A stretch of DNA of 35,103 nt from an uncultured Fidelibacterota bacterium (GTDB taxonomy: Bacteria > Fidelibacterota > Marinisomatia > Marinisomatales > UBA1611), in assembly GCA_902562835.1 (NCBI GenBank), contig CACEUX010000002.1:1-35103 (forward strand). The letters are read 5' to 3'. Below the pieces are notes generated by a model. It searched no databases. It was given only the letters and a program-made list of their open reading frames with translations, and was not told where the DNA came from. Below are positions 1 through 8,527 of the stretch, piece after piece. Position numbers and translations under genes: made by a program. Numbering within the stretch: the stretch's first letter is position 1; each line of letters starts with the position of its first letter.

Positions 1-857
1 TTTGTCTCTTCTTCAGTAATAAAATAGCTAACGATAGCAGTACCCGCGGTCTTATTATTGATGATAGTATTTTCAAATATCTCTACCTGCTCTGTTGCCA
101 TCACCATGATACCTGTACCTGATGGTACCTTGGCAACAATATTACCCTCAGGTGCAAAGTTGTCTATATTGTTTTCTTTAATAATATTATCAAAAATTCT
201 TATTTGTTGGCCCTCTTTAACAACAAGGTCTGGAAGATCAAAAACAAGAATACCTCCTGTGTTTCCATGCACATTATTGCCATATACATCTGCACGAGTG
301 GAGTTCTCTATTTCAATACCTGCTACATTTTCAAATGCCTCTGAAAACCTAACGATGATATTTTTTGACTGACCAACGTAGATCCCGGCATCAGATGCAC
401 CTATGGCAACACAGTGCTCGATCAATACATTTTCACACTGTACGGGGTACAACCCATACGCTCCATTAGTTGGCTTTGGACCGCCCAACCATTGTGCCTT
501 GACTCTTCTGAAGGTAATGCCATTAACATATTGGCACTTGATAGCATCCCCTTTTGCATCTTGTATCGTAAAATCTTCAAGGATGATATTCTTACAATTT
601 GTGATACTCAAACCTTGAGCACCTTCAACTTGGGTCTTAAAATTCAATGTAGTACTATTTATGCCATTACCTCTTATGACAATATTTTCCTTACCCTCCA
701 TTGAAAGAGTACCAAGAATAGGGAAAAGGCCTGATTCTAGTGTAATAGTATCACCTGGTTCTGCAAGGATAAGTTGAAGTTGCAGATCTTTCTCAAACTC
801 TGCGATGCAGAATGAGAAAATGAACTTTAAAATCATTATTGATCGTTTGAAGGTCAT
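1..857 (-). CDS. Parallel beta-helix repeat protein, 3' end cut by window edge
   Basis: An open frame of 285 codons runs from ATG 857 to the left edge with no stop. An in-frame TAA lies about 30 bases upstream, so 857 is the first possible ATG; a second ATG follows at codon 8. The N-terminus (MTFKRSIMILKFIFSFCIAE) resembles a signal peptide. The body repeats short beta-rung motifs such as ENIVIRGNGINSTTLNF, NIILEDFTIQDAKGDAI, VLIEHCVAIGASDAGIYVG and VEIFENTIINNKTAGTAI, the pattern of a right-handed parallel beta-helix. It resembles the TIGR03805-type exported beta-helix proteins, which are known to occur beside a partner family (TIGR03806); a partner, if present, would lie left of this window. 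Function is unknown. It follows the DUF819 gene by 43 bases and may share its transcript. No clear Shine-Dalgarno is seen. Confidence 0.82.
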   Translation of the reverse strand, partial: MTFKRSIMILKFIFSFCIAEFEKDLQLQLILAEPGDTITLESGLFPILGTLSMEGKENIVIRGNGINSTTLNFKTQVEGAQGLSITNCKNIILEDFTIQDAKGDAIKCQYVNGITFRRVKAQWLGGPKPTNGAYGLYPVQCENVLIEHCVAIGASDAGIYVGQSKNIIVRFSEAFENVAGIEIENSTRADVYGNNVHGNTGGILVFDLPDLVVKEGQQIRIFDNIIKENNIDNFAPEGNIVAKVPSGTGIMVMATEQVEIFENTIINNKTAGTAIVSYFITEEET

Positions 858-900
858 CTTACAATCTAAAACCGGGAATACTTTTTAAGCAAAATCTCAT

Positions 901-2148
901 TCAGCCAGATACAACCTGCATCAATACACCACAGACCCAGGCTCCGTATGTACCAATAGCATATCCTAATACGGCCAGTAAAACACCTACGGGAGCAAGC
1001 GATGGATGAAAAGCTGAAGCCACGATAGGTGCAGAAGCAGCACCTCCAACATTCGCCTGACTACCAACTGCCATAAAAAAGAAAGGTGCTTTGATGAGCT
1101 TTGCAACAGCAATAAGCATAGAAGCATGGATCATCATCCATATGAGACCTATGATAAATAGTCCTGGATTATCAAAAATCGCTAAAACATTCATCTTCAT
1201 TCCTATTGTGGCAACTAAAATATAGATGAAAACACTACCTATTCTTGAGGCTCCCACTCCTTCAAGCTCACGAGCTTTAGTAAATGAAAGGATCACAGAT
1301 AAAGTTGTAGAGATAACAATTAGCCAAAAGAAATTAGATGTAAGACTAAATTTTGAAAGCCATGGTGCATTTTGAAGTATTGATGGTGCAATAAGATCTG
1401 CACCAATATGTGCAATAGCTGTAATTCCAAAACCAACGGAAAGTAACTTTACAATATCACTTGTGGTTGGAATGCGCATTATTTGTGACTGGTAAGTCTC
1501 TATTTTTTCTTTTAATTCATTTATAGATGTTGAGTCTGCCTGAAACCATCTGTCGATCTTATTATTTATACCCGTGCCATAAAGTAAAAATGCCATCCAA
1601 ACATTTGCTATGATAACATCCACTGCAACCATCGATGAGAATATGGAATCATTTACCTCGAATACCTCCTTCATAGCTGCCTGATTTGCACCACCACCAA
1701 TCCAACTACCCGCTACAGTGCTTAATCCTCTCCATACAGCGTCAGGACCCGAGCCACCTATGATATCAGGGCTTATCGCTGAGACTATTAGTATAGCCGC
1801 TGGCCCACCAATGATAATTCCTATTGTACCCGTAAAGAACATAATAAGTGCTTTGAATCCTAATTTTTTTATTTCATGCAGATCAATACTTATTGTAAGA
1901 AGGATAAGACTCGTTGGCAGTAAATATCTAGAGGCTACAAAATATAGTTTAGAACTTTCACCAGAGATGATTCCCAAAGAATTAAATACAGAAGGAATAA
2001 AATAACATAATAAAAGGGATGGAATAAGCTTATAGAATTTCTTCCAGAATGGATTGTTACTACTTGATGTAGTAAAAACAAAACCAAGAATCCCCATAAG
2101 GATACCCAGTACGATCGCATCATTTTTGAAAATGGGCTCAACCATCAC
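901..2148 (-). CDS. DUF819 family multi-pass membrane protein
   Basis: About 415 residues, strongly hydrophobic, with roughly ten membrane segments. The N-terminus (VEPIFKNDAIVLGILMGILG) and a glycine-rich core (GLSTVAGSWIGGGANQAAMK around residues 140-160, and VGSQANVGGAASAPIVASAF near residues 360-380) match the DUF819/YjcL family of putative permeases. The family's substrate is unknown to me. The frame opens with GTG at 2148 directly followed by ATG at 2145; the ATG is the likelier start, with AGGTG just upstream. It lies 46 bases after the Bax-inhibitor-like gene and 43 bases before the beta-helix gene, so it is probably a late gene of the same run. Length is normal for the family. Confidence 0.85.
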   Translation of the reverse strand: MMVEPIFKNDAIVLGILMGILGFVFTTSSSNNPFWKKFYKLIPSLLLCYFIPSVFNSLGIISGESSKLYFVASRYLLPTSLILLTISIDLHEIKKLGFKALIMFFTGTIGIIIGGPAAILIVSAISPDIIGGSGPDAVWRGLSTVAGSWIGGGANQAAMKEVFEVNDSIFSSMVAVDVIIANVWMAFLLYGTGINNKIDRWFQADSTSINELKEKIETYQSQIMRIPTTSDIVKLLSVGFGITAIAHIGADLIAPSILQNAPWLSKFSLTSNFFWLIVISTTLSVILSFTKARELEGVGASRIGSVFIYILVATIGMKMNVLAIFDNPGLFIIGLIWMMIHASMLIAVAKLIKAPFFFMAVGSQANVGGAASAPIVASAFHPSLAPVGVLLAVLGYAIGTYGAWVCGVLMQVVSG

Positions 2149-2194
2149 CTAAAATTAGGTCGAACCAGATAGGATGCTTTATATTTATTTTCGT

Positions 2195-2935
2195 CTAACG
2201 TCGACTAGATAATTTTGCAAGAAGGCGTAGGATCTCAAGGTATAGCCATATCAGGGTAACTAAGAGACCAAATGCACCATACCACTCCATATACTTGGGC
2301 GCTCCCATTTCAGCACCCTCTTCAATAAAATCAAAATCTAGTACAAGGTTTAAAGCAGCAATAACGACAACACCGAAGCTAAAGAGTATTCCCATATTAC
2401 TATTACCAGAAATGATACCAATTTCAGAGCCGAAAAAACCCATAACAAAATTGATCAGATACAAAATGGCAATTCCACCCGTGGCTGCTACTACCCCCAA
2501 CTTGAAATTCTCTGTAGCTTTTATTAGACCGGACATATATGCTAATAAAAGAGCCCCTAAGGTACCAAATGTCAGAAATACCGCCTGCACCACTATACCT
2601 GGGTATTGTGCATCAAAGATCATAGAAATAACTCCTAAAAACACACCTTGGGCTATTGCATATGCAGGAACTGTAATATGAGATATGGTTGGCTTGAATA
2701 TGGTAACGAGTGCCAATACAAACCCTATCAAAGCACTAGGCATTGCCAGAGCATGCATTACGGGGTTACCCCACGAATATCCTGCACTGATTATAACTAA
2801 TACAAGCGCAAATGCTGTTTTATTGACCGTGCCTGAAAGTGTCATTCTACCTTCAGTCGCTGATGATAAATGGTCTCTAAACGTTGAGGCTTGCAAAGCC
2901 GGGTTCCCTGACCTTAAAGCTAAGTGTTTACTCAT
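2195..2935 (-). CDS. Bax inhibitor-1/YccA family membrane protein
   Basis: 246 residues with seven hydrophobic segments after a polar 35-residue N-terminus. The N-terminal RSGNPALQASTF and the NKTAFALVLVIISAGYSWG segment are typical of the bacterial BaxI_1 branch; the C-terminal DFDFIEEGAEMGAPKYMEWY, with its acidic residues near the end, is also characteristic. Family members are pH-sensitive or calcium-leak membrane proteins, or modulators of membrane proteases such as FtsH; which role applies here is not shown by the sequence. The start ATG 2935 overlaps the last 8 bases of the upstream 44-codon ORF (ATGAGTAA), suggesting translational coupling, and AAGGTAGAAG lies just upstream as a possible ribosome site. 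Confidence 0.9.
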   Translation of the reverse strand: MSKHLALRSGNPALQASTFRDHLSSATEGRMTLSGTVNKTAFALVLVIISAGYSWGNPVMHALAMPSALIGFVLALVTIFKPTISHITVPAYAIAQGVFLGVISMIFDAQYPGIVVQAVFLTFGTLGALLLAYMSGLIKATENFKLGVVAATGGIAILYLINFVMGFFGSEIGIISGNSNMGILFSFGVVVIAALNLVLDFDFIEEGAEMGAPKYMEWYGAFGLLVTLIWLYLEILRLLAKLSSRR

Positions 2936-3062
2936 TATCTTCTACCTTTTCAATTCTTATCCAAGGCTTTCCATTTGGACCGCCTTTATTTAAAAGTTTC
3001 ATTATACTCATAACCGTTATGATCACAATTGGTATCCATAAAATGATTGCAGGATTTTCCAT
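2928..3062 (-). CDS. 44-residue single-pass membrane micro-ORF upstream of the Bax-inhibitor-like gene
   Basis: ATG 3062 to TAA 2930-2928 encodes 44 residues: a short start (MENP), one hydrophobic segment (AIILWIPIVIITVMSIM, residues 5-21), then a basic and polar tail (KLLNKGGPNGKPWIRIEKVE). The hydrophobic-then-charged layout and the 8-base stop/start overlap with the next gene look like a genuine small membrane protein translated together with it. The tail GPNGKPWIRIE resembles the short conserved ends of small uncharacterised membrane proteins, but I do not recognise the family. No strong Shine-Dalgarno precedes it. The dienelactone-hydrolase-like gene ends 49 bases upstream. Confidence 0.55.
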   Translation of the reverse strand: MENPAIILWIPIVIITVMSIMKLLNKGGPNGKPWIRIEKVEDNE

Positions 3063-3111
3063 GCTAAAAATTATAGTAGTACATCTTTTTTAGAAAAATA
3101 CTTTATTAGGT

Positions 3112-3924
3112 TTATTCAATGACATTTCTATCGAACAAATTGTTTATCATAAATCTTTTAGCAAAAGTAAATGACGCCTCCCTTGAACTTGGATCACCAC
3201 CAATTGTAGTACCCCGATCTGCACACCAGGCCAAGGCTAATTTCTGACGTAATGGTGTGATCATAGGTATATTTAAAAAATTCATAAGTAAAGCACCATC
3301 AGGCCGCATTCGAAAGTGGCAATTCCCTGTGGCATAACCTTCCTTTTCTACTCTAAGAGGCCCCTTACGATCGAAGCCGTGATGGGCATTCTCATATATA
3401 GTGATATCTATGTTAGCACCTTCTGAGGCTAGATTACTTACTAGATCTTCACATGCACTTGCAGTGACCCAATCATCTAATTCCCCGATTAAAATATGAA
3501 TGGGTGCACTTGAAAAATCGATAAGATCTAAGTCTACAAGGCAAGGGGGATAAAAAGCCAAATGCGCTGAAAACATTGGCTCTACATCAATTGCACTGAC
3601 CAGAGGTTCCCATGCAGAGAACAGTGCCACACCTCCACCCAGGCTCCATCCTGTGATCGCTACATTACTAATATCAATCCTTGGATCATCTGTAAGTATT
3701 TCAAGTGCCTTATAAGCATCTAAGATCATCATTGCAGTTGTAACGGATATTTGTTCACCAACTGTGGACTTTACATTTCTACTATTAAAGCTTTGCAATT
3801 CAAATGTAGCAAAACCTATTTCTCTATACATTTTTATGTATTCAAGATGATGATCAGCCCAATTCTTACTACCGTTCACTCCAAGTATCAGAGGTACTGG
3901 GTAATCTATATTATCAATAGGCAT
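3112..3924 (-). CDS. Dienelactone hydrolase / acyl-peptidase type alpha/beta hydrolase (5' end uncertain)
   Basis: 270 residues from the first ATG. It carries an alpha/beta-hydrolase nucleophile elbow GWSLGGG (Ser94), a strand-plus-acid segment HILIGELDDW (Asp149/150) and the histidine segment ENAHHGFD (His181), giving a full Ser-Asp-His triad. VPLILGVNGSKNW is the first beta strand with its oxyanion region. Family members hydrolyse esters, lactones or peptides; the substrate is unknown. The ATG at 3924 is probably internal: the same frame stays open upstream to the M48 stop and reads like mature protein preceded by a signal peptide (see the upstream entry). The upstream genes encode an M48 protease and thioredoxin-fold proteins, suggesting an envelope role if the signal peptide is real. 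Confidence 0.85.
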   Translation of the reverse strand: MPIDNIDYPVPLILGVNGSKNWADHHLEYIKMYREIGFATFELQSFNSRNVKSTVGEQISVTTAMMILDAYKALEILTDDPRIDISNVAITGWSLGGGVALFSAWEPLVSAIDVEPMFSAHLAFYPPCLVDLDLIDFSSAPIHILIGELDDWVTASACEDLVSNLASEGANIDITIYENAHHGFDRKGPLRVEKEGYATGNCHFRMRPDGALLMNFLNIPMITPLRQKLALAWCADRGTTIGGDPSSREASFTFAKRFMINNLFDRNVIE

Positions 3925-4137
3925 ACGTAAAATACCATGCGCATCCTGAGGTGGTTGATTATCCAGGTCAGTTATTATATGATAAAAAGAAAATGGATTT
4001 GCACTCTTAAATTCAATTATTTCACCATCCTCAGTTTCAGTTCCATTAATTATTGTAAAATAAAGGGATAAATATAATAATCTTAAAAACTGAGTCCAGA
4101 TTATTGAAAAATGAGAAATATCTGATGCTCTATTTAT
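3925..4137 (-). other. Likely 5' extension of the hydrolase gene with no ATG/GTG/TTG start
   Basis: The hydrolase frame continues upstream without a stop and without an ATG, GTG or TTG. Its translation reads as a hydrophobic stretch (IIWTQFLRLLYLSLYFTII), a polar spacer (NGTETEDGEIIEFKSANPF) and a typical N-terminal strand region (SFYHIITDLDNQPPQDAHG) leading into residue 1 of the ATG version. A good ribosome site, AAGGAAG, lies at 4148-4142, and six bases after its AGGA core is an in-frame ATA (4137-4135). The simplest reading is that the true start is this codon, either a rare AUA start, an ATG lost by mutation, or a sequence error. The full protein would be about 341 residues and would begin 33 bases after the M48 stop. 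Confidence 0.6.
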
Positions 4138-4170
4138 TGAACTTCCTTGAACTATTAATATAGGAATTGA

Positions 4171-5406
4171 TCAAGATGATCTTACAGCAGCGATTCGATC
4201 TATTACCGGTGGATGACTATATGATAAAAAGACCATTAAAGGATGAGGTGTCAAATGTGAGAGGTTGCTTGCTGCCAACCCTTTAAGCATAGATATTAGA
4301 GGTTCTTTCTTTTCAGTGGTCTCTAGAGCATAAGCGTCTGCTTCAAACTCATTTTTCCTACTTAATGCAGTGGTGAAAATCGAGGTAATAAGACTCACGG
4401 GTGAATAAAGCATACCAAAAAGAACAAGACCACAGTATACTGAGACCTCTTGAACTCCAAATACGTTAAAGAGAGCTTGGTCGGTCATAAAATAGTTGAA
4501 TATATATAGCATTAACCCTGTTTCTAGTATTCCTAGAGCCGTACCGGTAATAACATGTTTTTTCTTATAATGACCTACTTCATGTGCAACCACGGAAACG
4601 ATCTCTTCTGTTGAATGTTTATCAAGCAGTGTATCAAACAAAGCTATTCGCCTTGATTTGCCGAACCCACTAAAATAGGCATTGGAGTGTGCAGACCTGC
4701 GGCTTCCATCCATTACATCAATTCGACCAATCGGGAAATTTACCTTACCTGCAAACTCCTCAATTGAGGTTCTTAGATCACCATCTTCTAGAGGTGTGAA
4801 TTTATTGAACATTGGTGCTATTACATGTACAAATAGCGGCTGTACAGCTATCATGAATGCTGTTATTAGGGACCACGCTATCCACCATCCATTAGAACCA
4901 TAACTATCAAAAAAGTATAGAACGGGAATAATGACCATACTCCCGAGTACGATGGTCAAGCCGTATCCTTTAAGCTTATCAGAGAGGAATGTTTTAACTG
5001 TTGTCTTATTGAATCCATATTTTTCCTCAATAACAAATGTACCATAAATTGAGAATGGAAGATTAATGATGTCGTTTACGATAAATAATATTCCAAAGAA
5101 TATTAGACCAGAGGTGATGGTATGAGATGAATTAGAACGAACTAATTCATCTAAAATCCCAAATACACCAGTATGTATCACTATAAGTGTGATAATTAAA
5201 CTGAATAATCCAGATATTAAGCCAAATCTTGTCTTGTCCCTTAGATATGTCTGTGACTTGGCATATTTTTCTTGGTCATAATATTCATGAAAACCATCTG
5301 GAACTGCCTTGGTGATACTGTTCATATTCAAAACGGAACTAGTTGTCGAAAGAACGTACTCTACAATGAGTGCGCCCATTATTATTAAGTAATATGTCTG
5401 TTCCAT
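4171..5406 (-). CDS. M48 family membrane zinc protease (Ste24/CAAX protease type)
   Basis: 411 residues with several membrane segments on both sides of the catalytic core. The zinc motif is HEVGH (275-279) in SVVAHEVGHYKKKHV, and the third ligand lies in SRKNEFEADAY (Glu353). SNAYFSGFGKSRRIALFDTLL is the conserved strand before the catalytic helix. The N-terminal membrane domain (LINLPFSIYGTFVIEEKYGFN-type sequence near 115-132) is the Ste24-specific part, so the protein is of the CAAX-protease-1 type rather than HtpX. In bacteria these proteases are linked to membrane protein quality control. It starts 4 bases after the stop of the thioredoxin-like gene, so the two are co-transcribed. No Shine-Dalgarno is evident, consistent with coupling. 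Confidence 0.95.
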   Translation of the reverse strand: MEQTYYLIIMGALIVEYVLSTTSSVLNMNSITKAVPDGFHEYYDQEKYAKSQTYLRDKTRFGLISGLFSLIITLIVIHTGVFGILDELVRSNSSHTITSGLIFFGILFIVNDIINLPFSIYGTFVIEEKYGFNKTTVKTFLSDKLKGYGLTIVLGSMVIIPVLYFFDSYGSNGWWIAWSLITAFMIAVQPLFVHVIAPMFNKFTPLEDGDLRTSIEEFAGKVNFPIGRIDVMDGSRRSAHSNAYFSGFGKSRRIALFDTLLDKHSTEEIVSVVAHEVGHYKKKHVITGTALGILETGLMLYIFNYFMTDQALFNVFGVQEVSVYCGLVLFGMLYSPVSLITSIFTTALSRKNEFEADAYALETTEKKEPLISMLKGLAASNLSHLTPHPLMVFLSYSHPPVIDRIAAVRSS

Positions 5407-5410
5407 AATA

Positions 5411-5995
5411 CTAAGGAAATTTTATTCCGCAACCAATTGCCTTACTAATTGGCTTCTCTATTGGATTTCCGGCAATTAATTGATCTATAGCATTTGCTAA
5501 ATAAGGTTCATCTACAGATCTTGCATCTCTTGCATTATCATCTATTGCCCCCCTATAAACCAGCACATCATTATTATCAAAAAGGTAAATATGAGGTGTC
5601 TTTGTAGCCCCAAACTTTGAAGCCAGATGAGATCTTGGGTCTTGTGCATAGGGAAAGTTATAATCATTCTTTTTTGCATGTTTTACCATTTCTTCAAGGC
5701 TGTCATCCCCATCGAACCGTCCTGCATTAGAATTAACCGCTATAACACCAATACCCTTTGGTGTGTATTTATCAGCAATACTAACATACCTATCTTCCCA
5801 GCGAATGACCCATGGACAAGTATTACAAGAGAAAATAACTAATGTGCCTTTATTACCTTTTATATCAGCCAGCGTGGTGGTATTCCCACTTATATCTTTT
5901 AGCTTATAATCCATGCCCGGCATATCAGACCCAATCTCCAACTCTGCCGCTGATATATATGTTAAAAATAATATTGGTATCAGTATCTTTTTCAT
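5411..5995 (-). CDS. Exported thioredoxin-fold redoxin (AhpC/TSA type)
   Basis: 194 residues. MKKILIPILFLTYISAAELE is a signal peptide with likely cleavage after the SAA region. The body is a peroxiredoxin/redoxin fold: GSDMPGMDYKLKDISGNTTT, then the strand and active site TLVIFSCNTCPW (Cys57 and Cys60, a CxxC pair), then KTPHIYLFDNNDVLVYRGAID. The end IGCGIKF is a conserved C-terminal tag of this thioredoxin-family group and holds a third cysteine. It probably acts as a periplasmic thiol oxidoreductase or peroxidase; substrate unknown. A strong ribosome site (TAGGAGG) precedes ATG 5995. The TlpA-like gene ends 10 bases upstream and the M48 protease starts 4 bases downstream. Confidence 0.9.
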   Translation of the reverse strand: MKKILIPILFLTYISAAELEIGSDMPGMDYKLKDISGNTTTLADIKGNKGTLVIFSCNTCPWVIRWEDRYVSIADKYTPKGIGVIAVNSNAGRFDGDDSLEEMVKHAKKNDYNFPYAQDPRSHLASKFGATKTPHIYLFDNNDVLVYRGAIDDNARDARSVDEPYLANAIDQLIAGNPIEKPISKAIGCGIKFP

Positions 5996-6005
5996 AAAGT
6001 GCCTC

Positions 6006-6479
6006 CTACGATTTTAATGCAATATTAATAGCAGTTCTAAACCTTAATTCTGATTCTTTTCCTTCCCATAAATCTACTATTTTTCCTGATTCCTTTGCAT
6101 ATATAATGGTAAAGGGTAAACTTCCCGTCCATTTTGGATGAATACCTGAAATAAATGGTTCATCTTTCTCCTGTTTTATGTATGAAACGTTTTTAACCCC
6201 TTGGCGGTTTAAAAAAGATTCAACTTCATTAAACTGGTCATCAAAGTCCGCGCTTACAAATACAACTTCTAGTTCTTCGATCTCTTGATCGAGATCTACT
6301 ATCATTGGGAATTCTTCAACACAGGGGACACACCACAGTGCCCAAACATTTAACATAACTACCTTTTCACCTCTAAGACTTTCTATCTTATGATAAATAT
6401 TTGCTGAAGTTGAAGGTAAAAGCTCTACTTTTTCGCACGATATATTTACTAATGATATAATTATCAAAAACTTTTTCAT
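6006..6479 (-). CDS. TlpA-like thioredoxin-fold protein
   Basis: 157 residues with an N-terminal export signal (MKKFLIIISLVNISC). Cys15 might be lipidated, but the -3 residue is Asn, so the lipobox is poor. The active site is WALWCVPCVEEFP (Cys50 and Cys53), the WCxPC form of TlpA/ResA-type disulfide reductases, followed by the cis-proline region GSLPFTIIY. Such proteins keep periplasmic cysteines reduced, for example for cytochrome c assembly, though no cytochrome gene is in view. The start ATG overlaps the stop of the acylase gene by 4 bases (6476-6479) and the next redoxin gene follows after 10 bases, so two thiol proteins are made together. Confidence 0.9.
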   Translation of the reverse strand: MKKFLIIISLVNISCEKVELLPSTSANIYHKIESLRGEKVVMLNVWALWCVPCVEEFPMIVDLDQEIEELEVVFVSADFDDQFNEVESFLNRQGVKNVSYIKQEKDEPFISGIHPKWTGSLPFTIIYAKESGKIVDLWEGKESELRFRTAINIALKS

Positions 6480-8527
6480 GGTCTGATCTGTTTCATTTCC
6501 TGTTTATAAAAAAGTTTAGACTGGTCATCATAATGAGGGGAAGAATCATCCTTAGTAGCGCTTCCGTATTGATGGATACTCCATGCATTAAGTTGCCCCT
6601 CAGGCCCCCATTCAACAGCCTGTATATAACAGTCTCCAGCAACAGCTTTATAGACGCCACCTTCCTTTTTACTATAAATAGCTCTTAAGGTACCTGGACC
6701 GCCCGATAGCGGTAGATCTGTCTTACCACGTATTAACCTCAAAACTTTTCCTAGAGGAACATCTATCTTACCAAATTCTTTTTCTAGGTAAGATATATTC
6801 TCCCGAAGCTTTATGGTAACCGAGTCAGTGTCATACTTCAATTCTTCAATTTTAAAAGCATTTGGAAGAGTAAGGATCGCCAATGCAGCCGAAGTATTCG
6901 ATGAATCCGCTCGGAGGTCCCACGTTTTAATCAATTCAATTGCTGTTCTTAAATCATCTGGAATACCTTTTTCTGTCATTTCACTGATATACCTTTTTCT
7001 AACACCAGCCAGTATTGATTCTCTAGAATATTCTACATCATATTTATATTTAAAAAATTCTTCTCTATTGATTGATGGGTCTGAGCCAAATGTCTCTAGT
7101 GCCCTGAGTGCCCTATTGGTTTGATGCTTCTCAATCCCAGACCAGTCCGGGATTGGTTTTGATGCATCTACTCTGCTTCCTGTTGCTAGATAGGGACTAC
7201 TATTGCAGTTTTGAAAAAATCCTTCTAGTGGATCATATACCTGTGGTAGTCTATCATATGGAACATATTCATACCATAGGGTCTGTTTACTCTCCCCAGG
7301 TAAGATCTTTTTCCATTCATAGCGTGGGTCTCGCTTAGGAATCTTTGCATTGTAAACATAATATAGTTTTCCGTCCTTATCAGCATACCCTGTATTGAAC
7401 ATGGGTATGGCATGTATCATCATAGCCTCTTTGAATTCCGTAACATTTCGAGCCTTTCCCATCCTATACCATTGCTCAATAAATCTTAGATCTTTTAAAG
7501 AAGATATACGTAGTGCATAACTACCATGATCAAATTCTAATACGGGACCATGGATTGATGATTTCACGAAACGTTTGAACGTCCAAGAAAAAGGACCCAC
7601 TATTTTAACCTTGATCGGTGCGATTCTTACATCAAGATTCTTCCAATATCCTTCAAACCAATACTGGTCTTTATTTTGCTTGTTTATAGTAAGCTTATAA
7701 ATATCAACAAGGTCTGGAGAATTAACAGTATGACTCCACCCCAAATGTAGATTATGGCCAATAAGTGGGATTGGAGATCCTGGAAAGAGTGCACCATAGA
7801 AATCCCATCCCTCCTCACTCACAAGGTGTACTTCATACCAAGATACTGGGCCATCCCAAGGCTGGTGGGTATTAACCCATAAACGTGTGAAACCATCGGA
7901 AGAGCGTTGGGGTCCTACAGCCATGACATTGCTTGCAAGCATATCAAAAGGTCCATCCTGAGATTCATGGTTAGAGCCTATGAACTCTGGAGGTTTTTTC
8001 TTCGAAAGCTTTTTTAAAATACCATCAATACCAAACATAAGTGGCATTCGGTGGGAAAAACCTGCAATGATATCCTTTGCAGTGACAGGTTTGAAAGATT
8101 TCTTTTTCTTATCAGGAAAATCCAAGAGAAACTTGTTAATACCAGCGGCATATCCATCACAAATCAATTTTACATCATCTGGCACATCCGTCTCATATCT
8201 TTCTTCAACCATACTCCAAAAATTCATTAAATGGACATAGTAATCATTTATTGCGGCATCCCTTCCGTATATGGATGCAAGCTGACCACGAAGAGCAAAG
8301 ATAACATCTCTCAAGGTCTCATAATCATCTTGTGCGTGTGCATATGCAAGACCAAAAGTAACATCTGCATCTCTTTTACCATATATGTGTGGTACACCCC
8401 ACTCGTCCCGTTCGATCCTTGCTGAAAAAACAGAATCAGCAATATCTAGATCATCACTACCCAAAAGTACAGATATGGAAAAAATTATAAGCCCTAAGGT
8501 TTTTGGAAAATAATGTTTTAAGTCCAT
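6476..8527 (-). CDS. Penicillin acylase family N-terminal-nucleophile hydrolase
   Basis: 683 residues beginning with a signal peptide (LGLIIFSISVLLGS, residues 11-24). VFSARIERDEWGVPHIYGKR is the conserved start of the alpha chain. MLASNVMAVGPQRSSDG holds the self-cleavage site; the predicted nucleophile is Ser199 at the start of the beta chain, as in penicillin, cephalosporin and acyl-homoserine-lactone acylases. Conserved beta-chain parts follow: VNTHQPW, LIGHNLHLGWSHTVN (oxyanion and active-site region), and GGPGTLRAIYS near the C-terminus. The protein should be exported and cut into two chains; the amide substrate cannot be read from sequence. It overlaps the upstream GST gene by 10 bases and the TlpA-like gene by 4. 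Confidence 0.93.
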   Translation of the reverse strand: MDLKHYFPKTLGLIIFSISVLLGSDDLDIADSVFSARIERDEWGVPHIYGKRDADVTFGLAYAHAQDDYETLRDVIFALRGQLASIYGRDAAINDYYVHLMNFWSMVEERYETDVPDDVKLICDGYAAGINKFLLDFPDKKKKSFKPVTAKDIIAGFSHRMPLMFGIDGILKKLSKKKPPEFIGSNHESQDGPFDMLASNVMAVGPQRSSDGFTRLWVNTHQPWDGPVSWYEVHLVSEEGWDFYGALFPGSPIPLIGHNLHLGWSHTVNSPDLVDIYKLTINKQNKDQYWFEGYWKNLDVRIAPIKVKIVGPFSWTFKRFVKSSIHGPVLEFDHGSYALRISSLKDLRFIEQWYRMGKARNVTEFKEAMMIHAIPMFNTGYADKDGKLYYVYNAKIPKRDPRYEWKKILPGESKQTLWYEYVPYDRLPQVYDPLEGFFQNCNSSPYLATGSRVDASKPIPDWSGIEKHQTNRALRALETFGSDPSINREEFFKYKYDVEYSRESILAGVRKRYISEMTEKGIPDDLRTAIELIKTWDLRADSSNTSAALAILTLPNAFKIEELKYDTDSVTIKLRENISYLEKEFGKIDVPLGKVLRLIRGKTDLPLSGGPGTLRAIYSKKEGGVYKAVAGDCYIQAVEWGPEGQLNAWSIHQYGSATKDDSSPHYDDQSKLFYKQEMKQIRP

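Noticed and set aside
58-704. Three plus-strand open frames in the first 700 bases
   Set aside because: They are antisense shadows of a continuous minus-strand frame with clear beta-helix repeats and signal peptide.
3070-3075. TATAAT box just before the 44-residue ORF
   Set aside because: It would place the transcript start almost at the ATG and has no convincing -35 partner; the sequence is AT-rich and such boxes are frequent.
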